A DNA stretch of 64,000 bases from an uncultured Clostridia bacterium (GTDB taxonomy: Bacteria > Bacillota > Clostridia > Christensenellales > Borkfalkiaceae): positions 1-64,000 of the forward strand of contig CALVXB010000007.1 in NCBI GenBank assembly GCA_944368775.1, given 5' to 3'. A model generated the notes under the pieces. That model made no database searches. It was not told where the DNA came from and was given only the letters and a program-made list of their open reading frames with translations. A program made the translations under genes and the position numbers. Shown piece by piece: positions 1-10,204 of this stretch; the stretch's first letter is position 1; each line of letters opens with the position of its first letter.

Positions 1-3000
1 GGGTGCGACGCAGGAACTATGCGTTGGCGGCGATGCAGATCGCCATTTCAATCCACGCACCCCGTGAGGGGTGCGACGAGGTGCGCGGTATGCAGATACA
101 AACGTTGCGCAATTTCAATCCACGCACCCCGTGAGGGGTGCGACGCAGGAACTATGCGTTGGCGGCGATGCAGATCGCCATTTCAATCCACGCACCCCGT
201 GAGGGGTGCGACCTGCCCCGGGAAGGGGCGAGCCGAAATACAAAAATTTCAATCCACGCACCCCGTGAGGGGTGCGACCGTTGCAGGCGTACAACGACGA
301 GCGGATGGCTGGGATTTCAATCCACGCACCCCGTGAGGGGTGCGACCCCGCAAATCGACTACAGCGATCTGCAACGCATCATTTCAATCCACGCACCCCG
401 TGAGGGGTGCGACACGGAGAAGGCGATGGCGGCGATCTATGCGACAATTTCAATCCACGCACCCCGTGAGGGGTGCGACGGCGGGGAAGTTGGTCAAACA
501 GTTTGCACCGCCCGATTTCAATCCACGCACCCCGTGAGGGGTGCGACATGCGCGCCGCGCGCTGAAGGGATTTATCGCGCAATTTCAATCCACGCACCCC
601 GTGAGGGGTGCGACCGTCTACCACCTCTCGACGCTCGCACTGGTCGAAATTTCAATCCACGCACCCCGTGAGGGGTGCGACCGGCATCCAGAACGCTATC
701 TGCCAGCTCGGCTATATTTCAATCCACGCACCCCGTGAGGGGTGCGACCTCGAAGATGACGAACTATCGCCTCGAGCAATTGATTTCAATCCACGCACCC
801 CGTGAGGGGTGCGACTTGCGCGCAGAACGATTTTTATAAATAATTAAAGATTTCAATCCACGCACCCCGTGAGGGGTGCGACCTGACACGAGTGCCCGAC
901 CCCTAACTTGAAAAAGATTTCAATCCACGCACCCCGTGAGGGGTGCGACACCGACTTGCTGCACGGTACCCGTCACTTCGGTAATTTCAATCCACGCACC
1001 CCGTGAGGGGTGCGACCTTGCCGTCGATCTTGATGGGTTTTTTCAGCTTCAATTTCAATCCACGCACCCCGTGAGGGGTGCGACTTAACGACTGTTTCAT
1101 TTTTGACTTTTGACTTAATATTTCAATCCACGCACCCCGTGAGGGGTGCGACAGACATCCTTGCGGCATACAAAGTGCCGGGGTCGTGATTTCAATCCAC
1201 GCACCCCGTGAGGGGTGCGACTGATGATGACAGGTCGAAGGAGTTTTAAGTGAAAGATTTCAATCCACGCACCCCGTGAGGGGTGCGACCAGGTCGTTCC
1301 CGCGACAGTTGGAAACGCCGTTTATTTCAATCCACGCACCCCGTGAGGGGTGCGACTGGTCGACAACATGGCGTGCAATCTCAGCGTCCACATTTCAATC
1401 CACGCACCCCGTGAGGGGTGCGACTTTACTGGGCAAACAACTACTGCGTCATCGAAGATATTTCAATCCACGCACCCCGTGAGGGGTGCGACCGAGCTGA
1501 CGACCGACGCCGCGCAGCTTCGATTCATTTCAATCCACGCACCCCGTGAGGGGTGCGACGCTGTCGTCCGTCTGGACGTGGACGGGCATTCCGATTTCAA
1601 TCCACGCACCCCGTGAGGGGTGCGACATCCAGATCAAATATTACACGACCGCCGAAAACGAATTTCAATCCACGCACCCCGTGAGGGGTGCGACGCACGA
1701 ACGCAATTCTGAATTTCCTCACGCAGGACATTTCAATCCACGCACCCCGTGAGGGGTGCGACACGGCGGCTTTACTTTTTGCGGTGGAGGTCATTGATTT
1801 CAATCCACGCACCCCGTGAGGGGTGCGACATTACTACGCGGCACTGCCTACTGCGTTTAACTTATTTCAATCCACGCACCCCGTGAGGGGTGCGACCCTG
1901 CCCGCCACCGGGTTCTATCCCTACGACAGGAAATTTCAATCCACGCACCCCGTGAGGGGTGCGACCGACGGTCTGCCCGTTCTTGTTGCCTTCGCGCAGA
2001 TTTCAATCCACGCACCCCGTGAGGGGTGCGACGTCGGCGAACCGATCAGCGCGCCGACCGCGACGAATTTCAATCCACGCACCCCGTGAGGGGTGCGACT
2101 CGATAACATCTGCGGTTTGTGCGATGTAGTAGGGATTTCAATCCACGCACCCCGTGAGGGGTGCGACAACAATATCGGATATGAACTCGGAAAAGTAGCA
2201 ACATTTCAATCCACGCACCCCGTGAGGGGTGCGACCACGACGCAGATCGGCATGTTCGACGAGGACGGCATTTCAATCCACGCACCCCGTGAGGGGTGCG
2301 ACCTGCTGCCATATGCCGACGCAATCGTCATGCTCATTTCAATCCACGCACCCCGTGAGGGGTGCGACGCATCCATCGCGGGTTCATCATGGGCGAGCCC
2401 GACATTTCAATCCACGCACCCCGTGAGGGGTGCGACCCGCCATCCTCGCCCCGCTCGGGCAGCAGTTCAGCATTTCAATCCACGCACCCCGTGAGGGGTG
2501 CGACCTGATAGATGGACAGCAGCACGCTCGCCCCGTCGTCATTTCAATCCACGCACCCCGTGAGGGGTGCGACTCGACGCGCTGCTCGCCGATCTGTCGG
2601 CGGGCGAAATTTCAATCCACGCACCCCGTGAGGGGTGCGACAACATCGCGTACGCGGTCGGATGGACCTCGCGCAATTTCAATCCACGCACCCCGTGAGG
2701 GGTGCGACCAGTACTACGGCTACACGCGGGCGGCGGCCGTCGATTTCAATCCACGCACCCCGTGAGGGGTGCGACCAGCGCATCGCGCGCCGCGCTATTG
2801 GAAGCATGGAATTTCAATCCACGCACCCCGTGAGGGGTGCGACGAAAACATCTGGAACGGCATCGTCGGATTTTTTATTTCAATCCACGCACCCCGTGAG
2901 GGGTGCGACTGCGCCTGCAGGTCGTGTTCAATACGCTGCTCGGCATTTCAATCCACGCACCCCGTGAGGGGTGCGACGATGGGCCAGACACAGCTTGTTG

Positions 3001-5475
3001 CGGAAAAGAAAATTTCAATCCACGCACCCCGTGAGGGGTGCGACCGACGAGCTTGTTGTCGCAGTAAACGGAATTTGCATTTCAATCCACGCACCCCGTG
3101 AGGGGTGCGACAATTCCACGGCCTATTTATAGAAATGAAACGCGAAATTTCAATCCACGCACCCCGTGAGGGGTGCGACGGCCGCACCGTTTACGGCGCG
3201 GTCACGCAGCTGGATTTCAATCCACGCACCCCGTGAGGGGTGCGACGACGCTGGCCGTCTATCTGTCAGACGGAACGACGATTTCAATCCACGCACCCCG
3301 TGAGGGGTGCGACCGGGAGGTGCGGCATGAGAGCAAAGGGGAACGGAATTTCAATCCACGCACCCCGTGAGGGGTGCGACCCCGCAGACGCTGCCACCCG
3401 CGCCGTTCGGCGCGATTTCAATCCACGCACCCCGTGAGGGGTGCGACATACGATGAAGGCGGAAGACGAAGAGGAGCTGCGCATTTCAATCCACGCACCC
3501 CGTGAGGGGTGCGACGTTCATTCTGGTCACGCCGGCAAAAGTGAACCGCAATTTCAATCCACGCACCCCGTGAGGGGTGCGACCAGCGCATCGCGCGCCG
3601 CGCTATTGGAAGCATGGAATTTCAATCCACGCACCCCGTGAGGGGTGCGACGAAAACATCTGGAACGGCATCGTCGGATTTTTTATTTCAATCCACGCAC
3701 CCCGTGAGGGGTGCGACTGCGCCTGCAGGTCGTGTTCAATACGCTGCTCGGCATTTCAATCCACGCACCCCGTGAGGGGTGCGACGATGGGCCAGACACA
3801 GCTTGTTGCGGAAAAGAAAATTTCAATCCACGCACCCCGTGAGGGGTGCGACCGACGAGCTTGTTGTCGCAGTAAACGGAATTTGCATTTCAATCCACGC
3901 ACCCCGTGAGGGGTGCGACAATTCCACGGCCTATTTATAGAAATGAAACGCGAAATTTCAATCCACGCACCCCGTGAGGGGTGCGACGGCCGCACCGTTT
4001 ACGGCGCGGTCACGCAGCTGGATTTCAATCCACGCACCCCGTGAGGGGTGCGACGACGCTGGCCGTCTATCTGTCAGACGGAACGACGATTTCAATCCAC
4101 GCACCCCGTGAGGGGTGCGACCGGGAGGTGCGGCATGAGAGCAAAGGGGAACGGAATTTCAATCCACGCACCCCGTGAGGGGTGCGACCCCGCAGACGCT
4201 GCCACCCGCGCCGTTCGGCGCGATTTCAATCCACGCACCCCGTGAGGGGTGCGACATACGATGAAGGCGGAAGACGAAGAGGAGCTGCGCATTTCAATCC
4301 ACGCACCCCGTGAGGGGTGCGACGTTCATTCTGGTCACGCCGGCAAAAGTGAACCGCAATTTCAATCCACGCACCCCGTGAGGGGTGCGACACCGAAGGT
4401 GGAGCAGGTGGATAATCCGCAGACGGATTTCAATCCACGCACCCCGTGAGGGGTGCGACGCCTGCACAGGTGCGCCGTCGAGCAGCTCGTCGGCGATTTC
4501 AATCCACGCACCCCGTGAGGGGTGCGACCCGCCAGCGCCTGCTGCTGCATCGCTGCCAGCGCATTTCAATCCACGCACCCCGTGAGGGGTGCGACGCCCG
4601 TGCGCCTACCGCCTGCGGATCGGCGCCATTATTTCAATCCACGCACCCCGTGAGGGGTGCGACATTGCAATGGACATTGGCATCGCCCAGATGCCTGGAA
4701 TTTCAATCCACGCACCCCGTGAGGGGTGCGACCAAATCGCTTACGCGATTAAAAAAAAACATATAGATTTCAATCCACGCACCCCGTGAGGGGTGCGACT
4801 GTGCGGGTTCCGTGATTTGGACGATCTTCTTGAGATTTCAATCCACGCACCCCGTGAGGGGTGCGACGCACCAAGCGCCTCGCTCCGTATGTATCGCCCC
4901 GCAATTTCAATCCACGCACCCCGTGAGGGGTGCGACTCAATGCATCTGCGATCTCGCTGTATTCGGAAAATTTCAATCCACGCACCCCGTGAGGGGTGCG
5001 ACGTTCACCGCGATCATCATGTCTGCGATCTCTCGATTATTTCAATCCACGCACCCCGTGAGGGGTGCGACTCGTTGGAATTGTCACCATAGTACTTCTC
5101 CTCGTTGATTTCAATCCACGCACCCCGTGAGGGGTGCGACGATATAGCAATATGGGAATCAACTTCAAGTTTATATTTCAATCCACGCACCCCGTGAGGG
5201 GTGCGACAAGATTCCGTCTTCATATAATAGTCGATGTTTTGATTTCAATCCACGCACCCCGTGAGGGGTGCGACACATCCGAAGGCAACGCCGCTTGACT
5301 GTTGGTACATTTCAATCCACGCACCCCGTGAGGGGTGCGACTTGTCGGCATAAACTTGTTGTACGACATCCCCGAATTTCAATCCACGCACCCCGTGAGG
5401 GGTGCGACCAAACTGCGCGCCTTCGTGCTCGCGCCGGACTGGATTTCAATCCACGCACCCCGTGAGGGGTGCGAC
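1..5475 (-). CRISPR. Type I-C CRISPR array (81 full repeats in window, continues past left edge)
   Basis: A 33-nt repeat recurs every 66-69 bases with 33-36 nt spacers. I count 81 complete copies, the first at 45-77 and the last at 5443-5475, plus the last 9 nt of another at 1-9. In the crRNA direction (minus strand) each repeat begins GTCGCACCCC and ends GTGGATTGAAAT, the form typical of type I-C arrays. CACCCC/GGGGTG forms the hairpin and the 3' end gives the 5' handle of the crRNA. All copies I read are identical, with no decayed terminal repeat, so the trailer end lies outside the window. The cas operon and leader lie on the right, so the newest spacers are near 5440 and the oldest toward base 1. 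One 12-spacer block is tandemly duplicated (separate entry). The spacer at 10-44 recurs at 145-179. Confidence 0.98.
2776..4391. repeat. Tandem duplication of a 12-spacer block inside the array
   Basis: The segment 2776-3583 is repeated at 3584-4391 with an offset of exactly 808 bases. All 12 spacers appear in the same order and, as far as I can read, without differences. The spacers before 2776 and after 4391 are not duplicated. This is what unequal recombination between identical repeats would give. Confidence 0.95.
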
Positions 5476-5612
5476 TCTATATCATGGTTGATCGATAGAG
5501 CGGCACCACAACATACGGGGCGGACACTTGATTTATTGTAGTGGAAAATCAAAAAAACCACGTTATTTTACCGCGAACCGAATCGGAGAAAACACATCAC
5601 CTACGGTTCGCG
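5476..5612 (-). promoter_or_regulatory. CRISPR leader
   Basis: These 137 bases separate the cas2 stop codon from the first repeat, where a I-C leader is expected. They should carry the crRNA promoter and the signals for spacer integration. On the minus strand there is a T-rich stretch and a possible -10 TACAAT at 5540-5535, though no convincing -35. A perfect 9-bp inverted repeat, CGCGAACCG at 5572-5580 and CGGTTCGCG at 5604-5612, lies directly after the cas2 stop with a 23-nt loop and no T-run. It may be a structural signal of the leader. Confidence 0.8.
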
Positions 5613-5903
5613 CTAAAAAAGCAAAAATCCTTCGCTGTCATATTTTTGTGCGATGCCAAATTGTTCGACTTTGTCCTTCCAGCGATTTCCGAGATAATAA
5701 AAGCGCAAATTGTCCTTTTCCGGATCGATCAAGCGGATCAGCCTATCTTTCAGCAAAATGAATTTTCCATAGTCCAAATTGACTTCAAAGACAGAATTCT
5801 GCACGCGCTGCCCGTAATTGACACATTCTTTGGCGATTTTGCGTAGTCTCGTTTTCCCTTCGGGTGTTTCGACATTGACATCGTAAGTAATAAGCACAAA
5901 CAT
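5613..5903 (-). CDS. cas2: CRISPR-associated endonuclease Cas2
   Basis: Cas2 forms the adaptation complex with Cas1 that inserts new spacers at the leader end. The 96-residue product has the usual length. It opens with the beta strand MFVLITYDV, in which Asp8 is the conserved acidic residue of the ferredoxin-like fold, and continues with LRKIAKECVNYGQRVQNSVFE, typical of I-C Cas2. It starts one base after the cas1 stop codon and is the last gene of the operon. The leader and array follow directly on the same strand. Confidence 0.97.
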   Translation of the reverse strand: MFVLITYDVNVETPEGKTRLRKIAKECVNYGQRVQNSVFEVNLDYGKFILLKDRLIRLIDPEKDNLRFYYLGNRWKDKVEQFGIAQKYDSEGFLLF

Positions 5904-6932
5904 TTATTCCACCGTTAAATTGGGGTATGCGGCAATCTCTCCGCGAACATATTTTGCCAACAGATTGGCTTGCACATAAGGAAAAAGCCCGAATTCTACC
6001 TTCTCCTTCAAAATCGGATGCAGCAAAACTTCCCGCTTTTTATTTTGCCATAGGGATAATATTTTTTTGCGTCCGTCATCGTTCAACAAGACGGCGCCGC
6101 TGACCTGCGTATCAAAATCTTTTGGCTGAATTTGTTTCAGGTTGACGGAGCTGATCACCATTCGCTCGATGATCGCCCGAAATTCCTCGACCACGTCGCA
6201 TGCCAAAGAAACGCGCCCGGGGCGCAGCGTATGAAAGACGCCTATGTACGGATCAAGCCCGACACACTCGAGGGCAGAGGCGATATCGTTTGTGCAGATC
6301 GTATAGAGGAAGGAAAGCAGGGCGTTCGTCTTGTCGAGGGGAGGGCGCTTTGTCCTTCCGTTCATATGGAAATCATCTTTTTGCTGCGTAAAGAGACGAT
6401 CGAAAACGTAAAAGTATGCTTTTGCGCTTTCGCCCTCCAAACCACGCAGAACGTCTATATCCGCCTCATTCTCAACTTTGCACAAGTTGGCGGAGAGTAC
6501 GGAAAGACAGTGCGATACGGCATCATCTTCCTGAATGGACGCATAATCTCTGCGGCTGCGCAGCAACAGATTTTTTGTGTTTTTGATTTTTGCCGCGATC
6601 AGCGCGCGGATCAGCGACAGCCGCTTTTCGCTGTCTGCAAACGTTTGGATCTGCTGCACGCGCAGATAGACGTTTCCCTTTGTTTCGCCGGTGACGCGGG
6701 CGAGGAAGCGTCCTTCCGGAGATAAAAAGCACAGGCCAACATTTTCTTTTGCGCACTTTCCCATGAGTGCGGGGCTGCAGCCCAAATAGTTAAAACAGTA
6801 GATGCTCTCTAAATTGGAAAAGGGCAGGCGGACCAGCTCTTTTCCCGCTTCAAGAAGGACGACGTTTTCGCCGTCCAAGGATAAATAACCCTGCTCGCGC
6901 GTGACGTAAAGAGTATTCAAAAGTTTACGCAT
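5904..6932 (-). CDS. cas1: CRISPR-associated integrase Cas1 (type I-C)
   Basis: Cas1 is the integrase subunit of spacer acquisition. The 342-residue product has the I-C Cas1 opening MRKLLNTLYVT with a beta-rich N-terminal domain. The alpha-helical catalytic domain follows: a NALLSFLYT segment near residue 205, ALECVGLDPY with the conserved Glu, IGVFH with the metal-binding His, and RPGRVSLACDVVEEFR with the conserved Asp. The ATG at 6932 overlaps the end of cas4 by 8 bases, consistent with translational coupling. Confidence 0.97.
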   Translation of the reverse strand: MRKLLNTLYVTREQGYLSLDGENVVLLEAGKELVRLPFSNLESIYCFNYLGCSPALMGKCAKENVGLCFLSPEGRFLARVTGETKGNVYLRVQQIQTFADSEKRLSLIRALIAAKIKNTKNLLLRSRRDYASIQEDDAVSHCLSVLSANLCKVENEADIDVLRGLEGESAKAYFYVFDRLFTQQKDDFHMNGRTKRPPLDKTNALLSFLYTICTNDIASALECVGLDPYIGVFHTLRPGRVSLACDVVEEFRAIIERMVISSVNLKQIQPKDFDTQVSGAVLLNDDGRKKILSLWQNKKREVLLHPILKEKVEFGLFPYVQANLLAKYVRGEIAAYPNLTVE

Positions 6933-7557
6933 ATCGGATGGCTACCTTTGGCAAGCAGATATCCTTCATAGAACATCCGCTGCAATATTGTTTTTTCTGT
7001 ACGGGCGGAATGGTTCCGCTTTCGATCCGATCCCTGATTTTTTGAATGATCTGCCGCAGCGCTGTTTTGTCTTCTTCCGAAAACGCGACGGGCACCCGCT
7101 TTTTTATGTCGGCATAATAAAAACAGGCGTCGCAATTCGTTCGGAACACATGATCCGCACAGATCTTTTGCGCGAGCAGCTGCATACGGTCTGCAAACGA
7201 CGCATTCTCCCGCTTTGTTTGGCTGGGTTTGTATTCGATGATCGTCAAGCGAAAATTGCCGCCATACTTCTGAATAAAGCATCCGCGCGGGTCGCGCTCG
7301 AATTGCAGGCAGTCGAGCACGCCAAACAGATCCCATTCGTCGTCATATACTCGAACGGAGCGTTCGATATATTTACCGCGCAGCGAGGCAGAAGTATTGC
7401 TGTCCGCGCGCTCATGCAGCAATTTTGCTTTATTGACGAAAAAATTTTCGCTCCAGTCGCACCCGATGCGCATCAGCCCCCATCGGTGCGGACAATAAGC
7501 AAAATGCTGCACGTCGCGGATATTGACGGCGAGATCAGAGGAGCTCGAGCAGTTCAA
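6925..7557 (-). CDS. cas4: CRISPR-associated exonuclease Cas4 (start uncertain)
   Basis: Cas4 is a RecB-family nuclease with an iron-sulfur cluster that trims prespacers and helps select the PAM. Visible features are QHFAYCPHRW with the first cluster Cys, GVLDCLQF with the catalytic Asp, IIEYKPSQ (the E-x-K nuclease motif), the RMQLLAQK helix, and a C-terminal run of three cysteines in YCSGCSMKDIC. The start is ambiguous. The frame stays open far into cas7, there is no ATG at the expected place, and no clear ribosome-binding site. A TTG at 7557 gives 210 residues with a 23-base overlap with cas7. A GTG at 7512 gives 195 residues and starts right at QHF. Translation is probably coupled to cas7. 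Confidence 0.9.
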   Translation of the reverse strand: MNCSSSSDLAVNIRDVQHFAYCPHRWGLMRIGCDWSENFFVNKAKLLHERADSNTSASLRGKYIERSVRVYDDEWDLFGVLDCLQFERDPRGCFIQKYGGNFRLTIIEYKPSQTKRENASFADRMQLLAQKICADHVFRTNCDACFYYADIKKRVPVAFSEEDKTALRQIIQKIRDRIESGTIPPVQKKQYCSGCSMKDICLPKVAIRYA

Positions 7558-8395
7558 CGCCGTCGGGCATATCGCGGTCGATCGTGACGTCATAGTCGTG
7601 ATAGCTGCGGGCGATCGCAACTTCCGGCCTGCGTGTGACGCGCACCGCTTCAAACAGCTTGGCGGAAGGGGCGTTTCCGAGGACAGAGTCGTGGCGGAAT
7701 ACGACGAGCTTGCGCGCGCACATCTTGCCGCGCGCGGCGCTGTGGTCGTGCTCGAACATATTGATGAGGGCGTTCCACAAGATCTCGAGGTCGTCATCCG
7801 AAAATCCCGTCTTTTTCGCGAGCATGGCGGAAACATATCCTTCGGCCCGATACAAGCCATAGGGGATAAAGTTCTTTTTGCCCATTTCGGTCGCCTTGTT
7901 TTCTTTATCTGTCTGCGTAGTGACGGCCTGGCGGGTGATGGTGATGTCTTGCGGGAGGACGGGGTCGACGCTCTTCGCAAAGTTGATCTGCACGGGGCCG
8001 CGCACGATGCCGCAAGGGTCGTCGCCCGTGCTCATGACGGCGCCGAAGGTGCGCACGTCAAAATAATTGTCACAAATATATTTCTGCGCAGCGGCGACGG
8101 AGGAGGTATTTTTCCCTTTTTCTCCCTTTTTCAGGCCGCAGGCGTCGTATGCCTCCGTAAATTTTGTGTTCAACGCTTTATCCGTCTTGATCAGGATGTT
8201 GTATCCCGGTTCGCCTTCGTGTGCCAATTCCACATAATTTCGTACCTTGCGTTTGAGGCAGACGTCCGTCACGATGCCGATGCTCGTTTCGGCGTCGATG
8301 CGCGGCATATTGCCGGCGTCGGGGTCACCGTTCGGGTTGCCGTTTTCGCAGTCGAAGAGCAGCACAAATTCGTATCTGTTTTGAATGGGGTCCAT
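7535..8395 (-). CDS. cas7: Cas7 (Csd2), Cascade backbone of type I-C
   Basis: Cas7 polymerises along the crRNA to form the backbone of the I-C surveillance complex. The 286-residue product has the Csd2 signature near its N terminus, LFDCENGNPNGDPDAGNMPR at about 14-33, and the later AVMSTGDDPCGIVRGPVQ segment. It starts 6 bases after the cas8c stop. Its 3' end overlaps the likely start of cas4. Confidence 0.97.
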   Translation of the reverse strand: MDPIQNRYEFVLLFDCENGNPNGDPDAGNMPRIDAETSIGIVTDVCLKRKVRNYVELAHEGEPGYNILIKTDKALNTKFTEAYDACGLKKGEKGKNTSSVAAAQKYICDNYFDVRTFGAVMSTGDDPCGIVRGPVQINFAKSVDPVLPQDITITRQAVTTQTDKENKATEMGKKNFIPYGLYRAEGYVSAMLAKKTGFSDDDLEILWNALINMFEHDHSAARGKMCARKLVVFRHDSVLGNAPSAKLFEAVRVTRRPEVAIARSYHDYDVTIDRDMPDGVELLELL

Positions 8396-8401
8396 CGTTC
8401 A

Positions 8402-10204
8402 TCATTCTCCTTTTTCCGTTTTTTCGTATAATTTTTGTTTTTGTTGGTAGTAACCGAGGATAAACATTCCCTGCTGCTGTACGCTTTGCGTGTTGGGGAA
8501 CGTTCCGTCTATCTTGGCGAGGATCTCGCCGATCAGTCTGTCTTTATAGATGCGGTTGCCTTCGCCGAGCTTCGCAAGGTGCGGCTGCGCCAATTTTAAG
8601 AGGCGCGGAAAGACGAGTGCGGGCGTCGTGCAGGCGGACGAAAAGAACTTGTCTTTGATCGTCGCGTTGACGTTGCCGAGCGCCTCCGTCTGCACTTTTT
8701 CCAATACCGCGAAGAGCCTGCCGAGGTTGTACGCGGTATCGGTGCTGTTTTCCTGCAACATAGTGTATTCATCCTCCTGAAAATAGTTTTGTCTGCGCAG
8801 GCAGGCGCGTATGATCCTTGCCCGCGTATTGCTCACTGAAAATTGTTTTTTGTCCGGGTCGTCGCGGTCGATCCTGCATCTGCGGACGACGGTACCGAGC
8901 ATGGCCTGTGGATAGGGAGTTCCCTGCAAGATCGCAAGCAGCAATTTTGCCTGCAGCGCCGGGTCACCGCTTTCGGACGTGACGGGGGAGAGGAGCGCCT
9001 TGTCGATCTGCCATACGGAGAGCGGCTTGTCGCTCGGCGAAAATCGCATATCCGCGCAATGCCTCGCGATGTTTTTCAAGATCTTGCCGAAGGAGTTTTT
9101 TTCAAAGATCTTGACGGAAAGGCGGCTGGAGTTGGGCTTGAGTCCCAAAACGTAGAACTGCGTAGTAAAGTCTATGCCGTCGATCTCTGCCGTGCGGCCT
9201 GCGGCAAACTCATCATAGATTTTTTGCAGCATTTCGTCCGTCTCTCTGCGCGCCGCTTCGTCCGCTTCGGCTGCGCTCTGGCTGTTTGGCATCAATCCGA
9301 AGCAAAACATATCCAGGTACGGCTGTTCATCTTTGGCTGTGCCCGCCCAATAGAGCAGGGTCATGTCGCCGAGCATTTGCTTATGGATCTTCGACGAAGT
9401 GAGATAGTTGACGGCGCCCGTATATTTTTTCATGCTTTCGACGGAAATACTGCTGTTGTAAGACTGCTTTCTTCCGTAAGATTCAAAGGCCGTATTGTTG
9501 AAGCATACGAGGTTGACGCCCGTCGCAAGTCCGCCGCGGATGCCGGAAATGCTGTCGTGCGTGCGGGCGAGCGGCAGTCTGTTTCCGCTGATGGCGCATT
9601 GACCGACGATATCGTCTTCCTTCGGAGCGGAAGTTCGGGCAAATACCTGCTCCCAGCGCTCCGTCACTTCGGGCTGCCTGTTCAGCGGCTTGTCGATCTC
9701 GCCGCGAAGTGAGATGACGAACTTTGCGCCCGCATATTCTTTGCCCATCTGCACGAGCGCCGGGTGCTGCGTCTGTTCCTGCGGCCGCCAAAGGTGCAAA
9801 AATGCCTTGTACGCCTCCGCGAGCGGCGTGTGGATAGGCTCTAAAAAGGCGAGATTGACTTCTTTGCACTTTTCAAATGCGAGGGCAGAATTTTTGGTGA
9901 CGCACAGCGATTGCGCAGCCTTGTCCCAATCGAGTCCGAAGAGATATTTTTCTCTGTGGTCGATGGTTTCCGCCGCAATGCCGGAGATCGAGTTGCGGAA
10001 GGGGAATCGCTCCTCGGTGGGAACGAGCTTGATTTTTTTGCCGACAAGCTGTTGCTGCCGGTAGGATAAGATCTCACAGATCGTTCCGTCCTCGTTGAGT
10101 ACGAGATCGAACGTGATCGGAACGCTGCTGTACCCCTCTTCGACGAGGCCGCTTTCGCCGCGGCTTCGCAGCAGGTCGTAGTATTCGCACAGTTCTTTCA
10201 GCAT
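8402..10204 (-). CDS. cas8c: Cas8c (Csd1), large subunit of type I-C Cascade
   Basis: Cas8c recognises the PAM and is the subtype-defining subunit. I-C systems make their small subunit from an internal start within this gene. The 600-residue product is of usual size. It opens MLKELCEYYDLL, and has CAISGNRLPLARTHDSISGI with two nearby cysteines and NNTAFESYGRKQSYN at about residues 234-248, both characteristic of Csd1. The start overlaps the cas5c end by 7 bases. I did not identify a specific internal start for a Cas11c product. Confidence 0.96.
   Translation of the reverse strand: MLKELCEYYDLLRSRGESGLVEEGYSSVPITFDLVLNEDGTICEILSYRQQQLVGKKIKLVPTEERFPFRNSISGIAAETIDHREKYLFGLDWDKAAQSLCVTKNSALAFEKCKEVNLAFLEPIHTPLAEAYKAFLHLWRPQEQTQHPALVQMGKEYAGAKFVISLRGEIDKPLNRQPEVTERWEQVFARTSAPKEDDIVGQCAISGNRLPLARTHDSISGIRGGLATGVNLVCFNNTAFESYGRKQSYNSSISVESMKKYTGAVNYLTSSKIHKQMLGDMTLLYWAGTAKDEQPYLDMFCFGLMPNSQSAAEADEAARRETDEMLQKIYDEFAAGRTAEIDGIDFTTQFYVLGLKPNSSRLSVKIFEKNSFGKILKNIARHCADMRFSPSDKPLSVWQIDKALLSPVTSESGDPALQAKLLLAILQGTPYPQAMLGTVVRRCRIDRDDPDKKQFSVSNTRARIIRACLRRQNYFQEDEYTMLQENSTDTAYNLGRLFAVLEKVQTEALGNVNATIKDKFFSSACTTPALVFPRLLKLAQPHLAKLGEGNRIYKDRLIGEILAKIDGTFPNTQSVQQQGMFILGYYQQKQKLYEKTEKGE

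Noticed and set aside
5086..5098. CATAGTACTT in a CRISPR spacer as a sign of self-targeting of the element
   Set aside because: Only nine bases match and the rest of the spacer is unrelated.
19..5541. Many open frames of 60-180 codons with repeated peptides such as SIHAPREGCD and TPHGVRGLK
   Set aside because: They are translations of the CRISPR repeat and spacers on both strands and follow the 67-base period. None has a ribosome-binding site.
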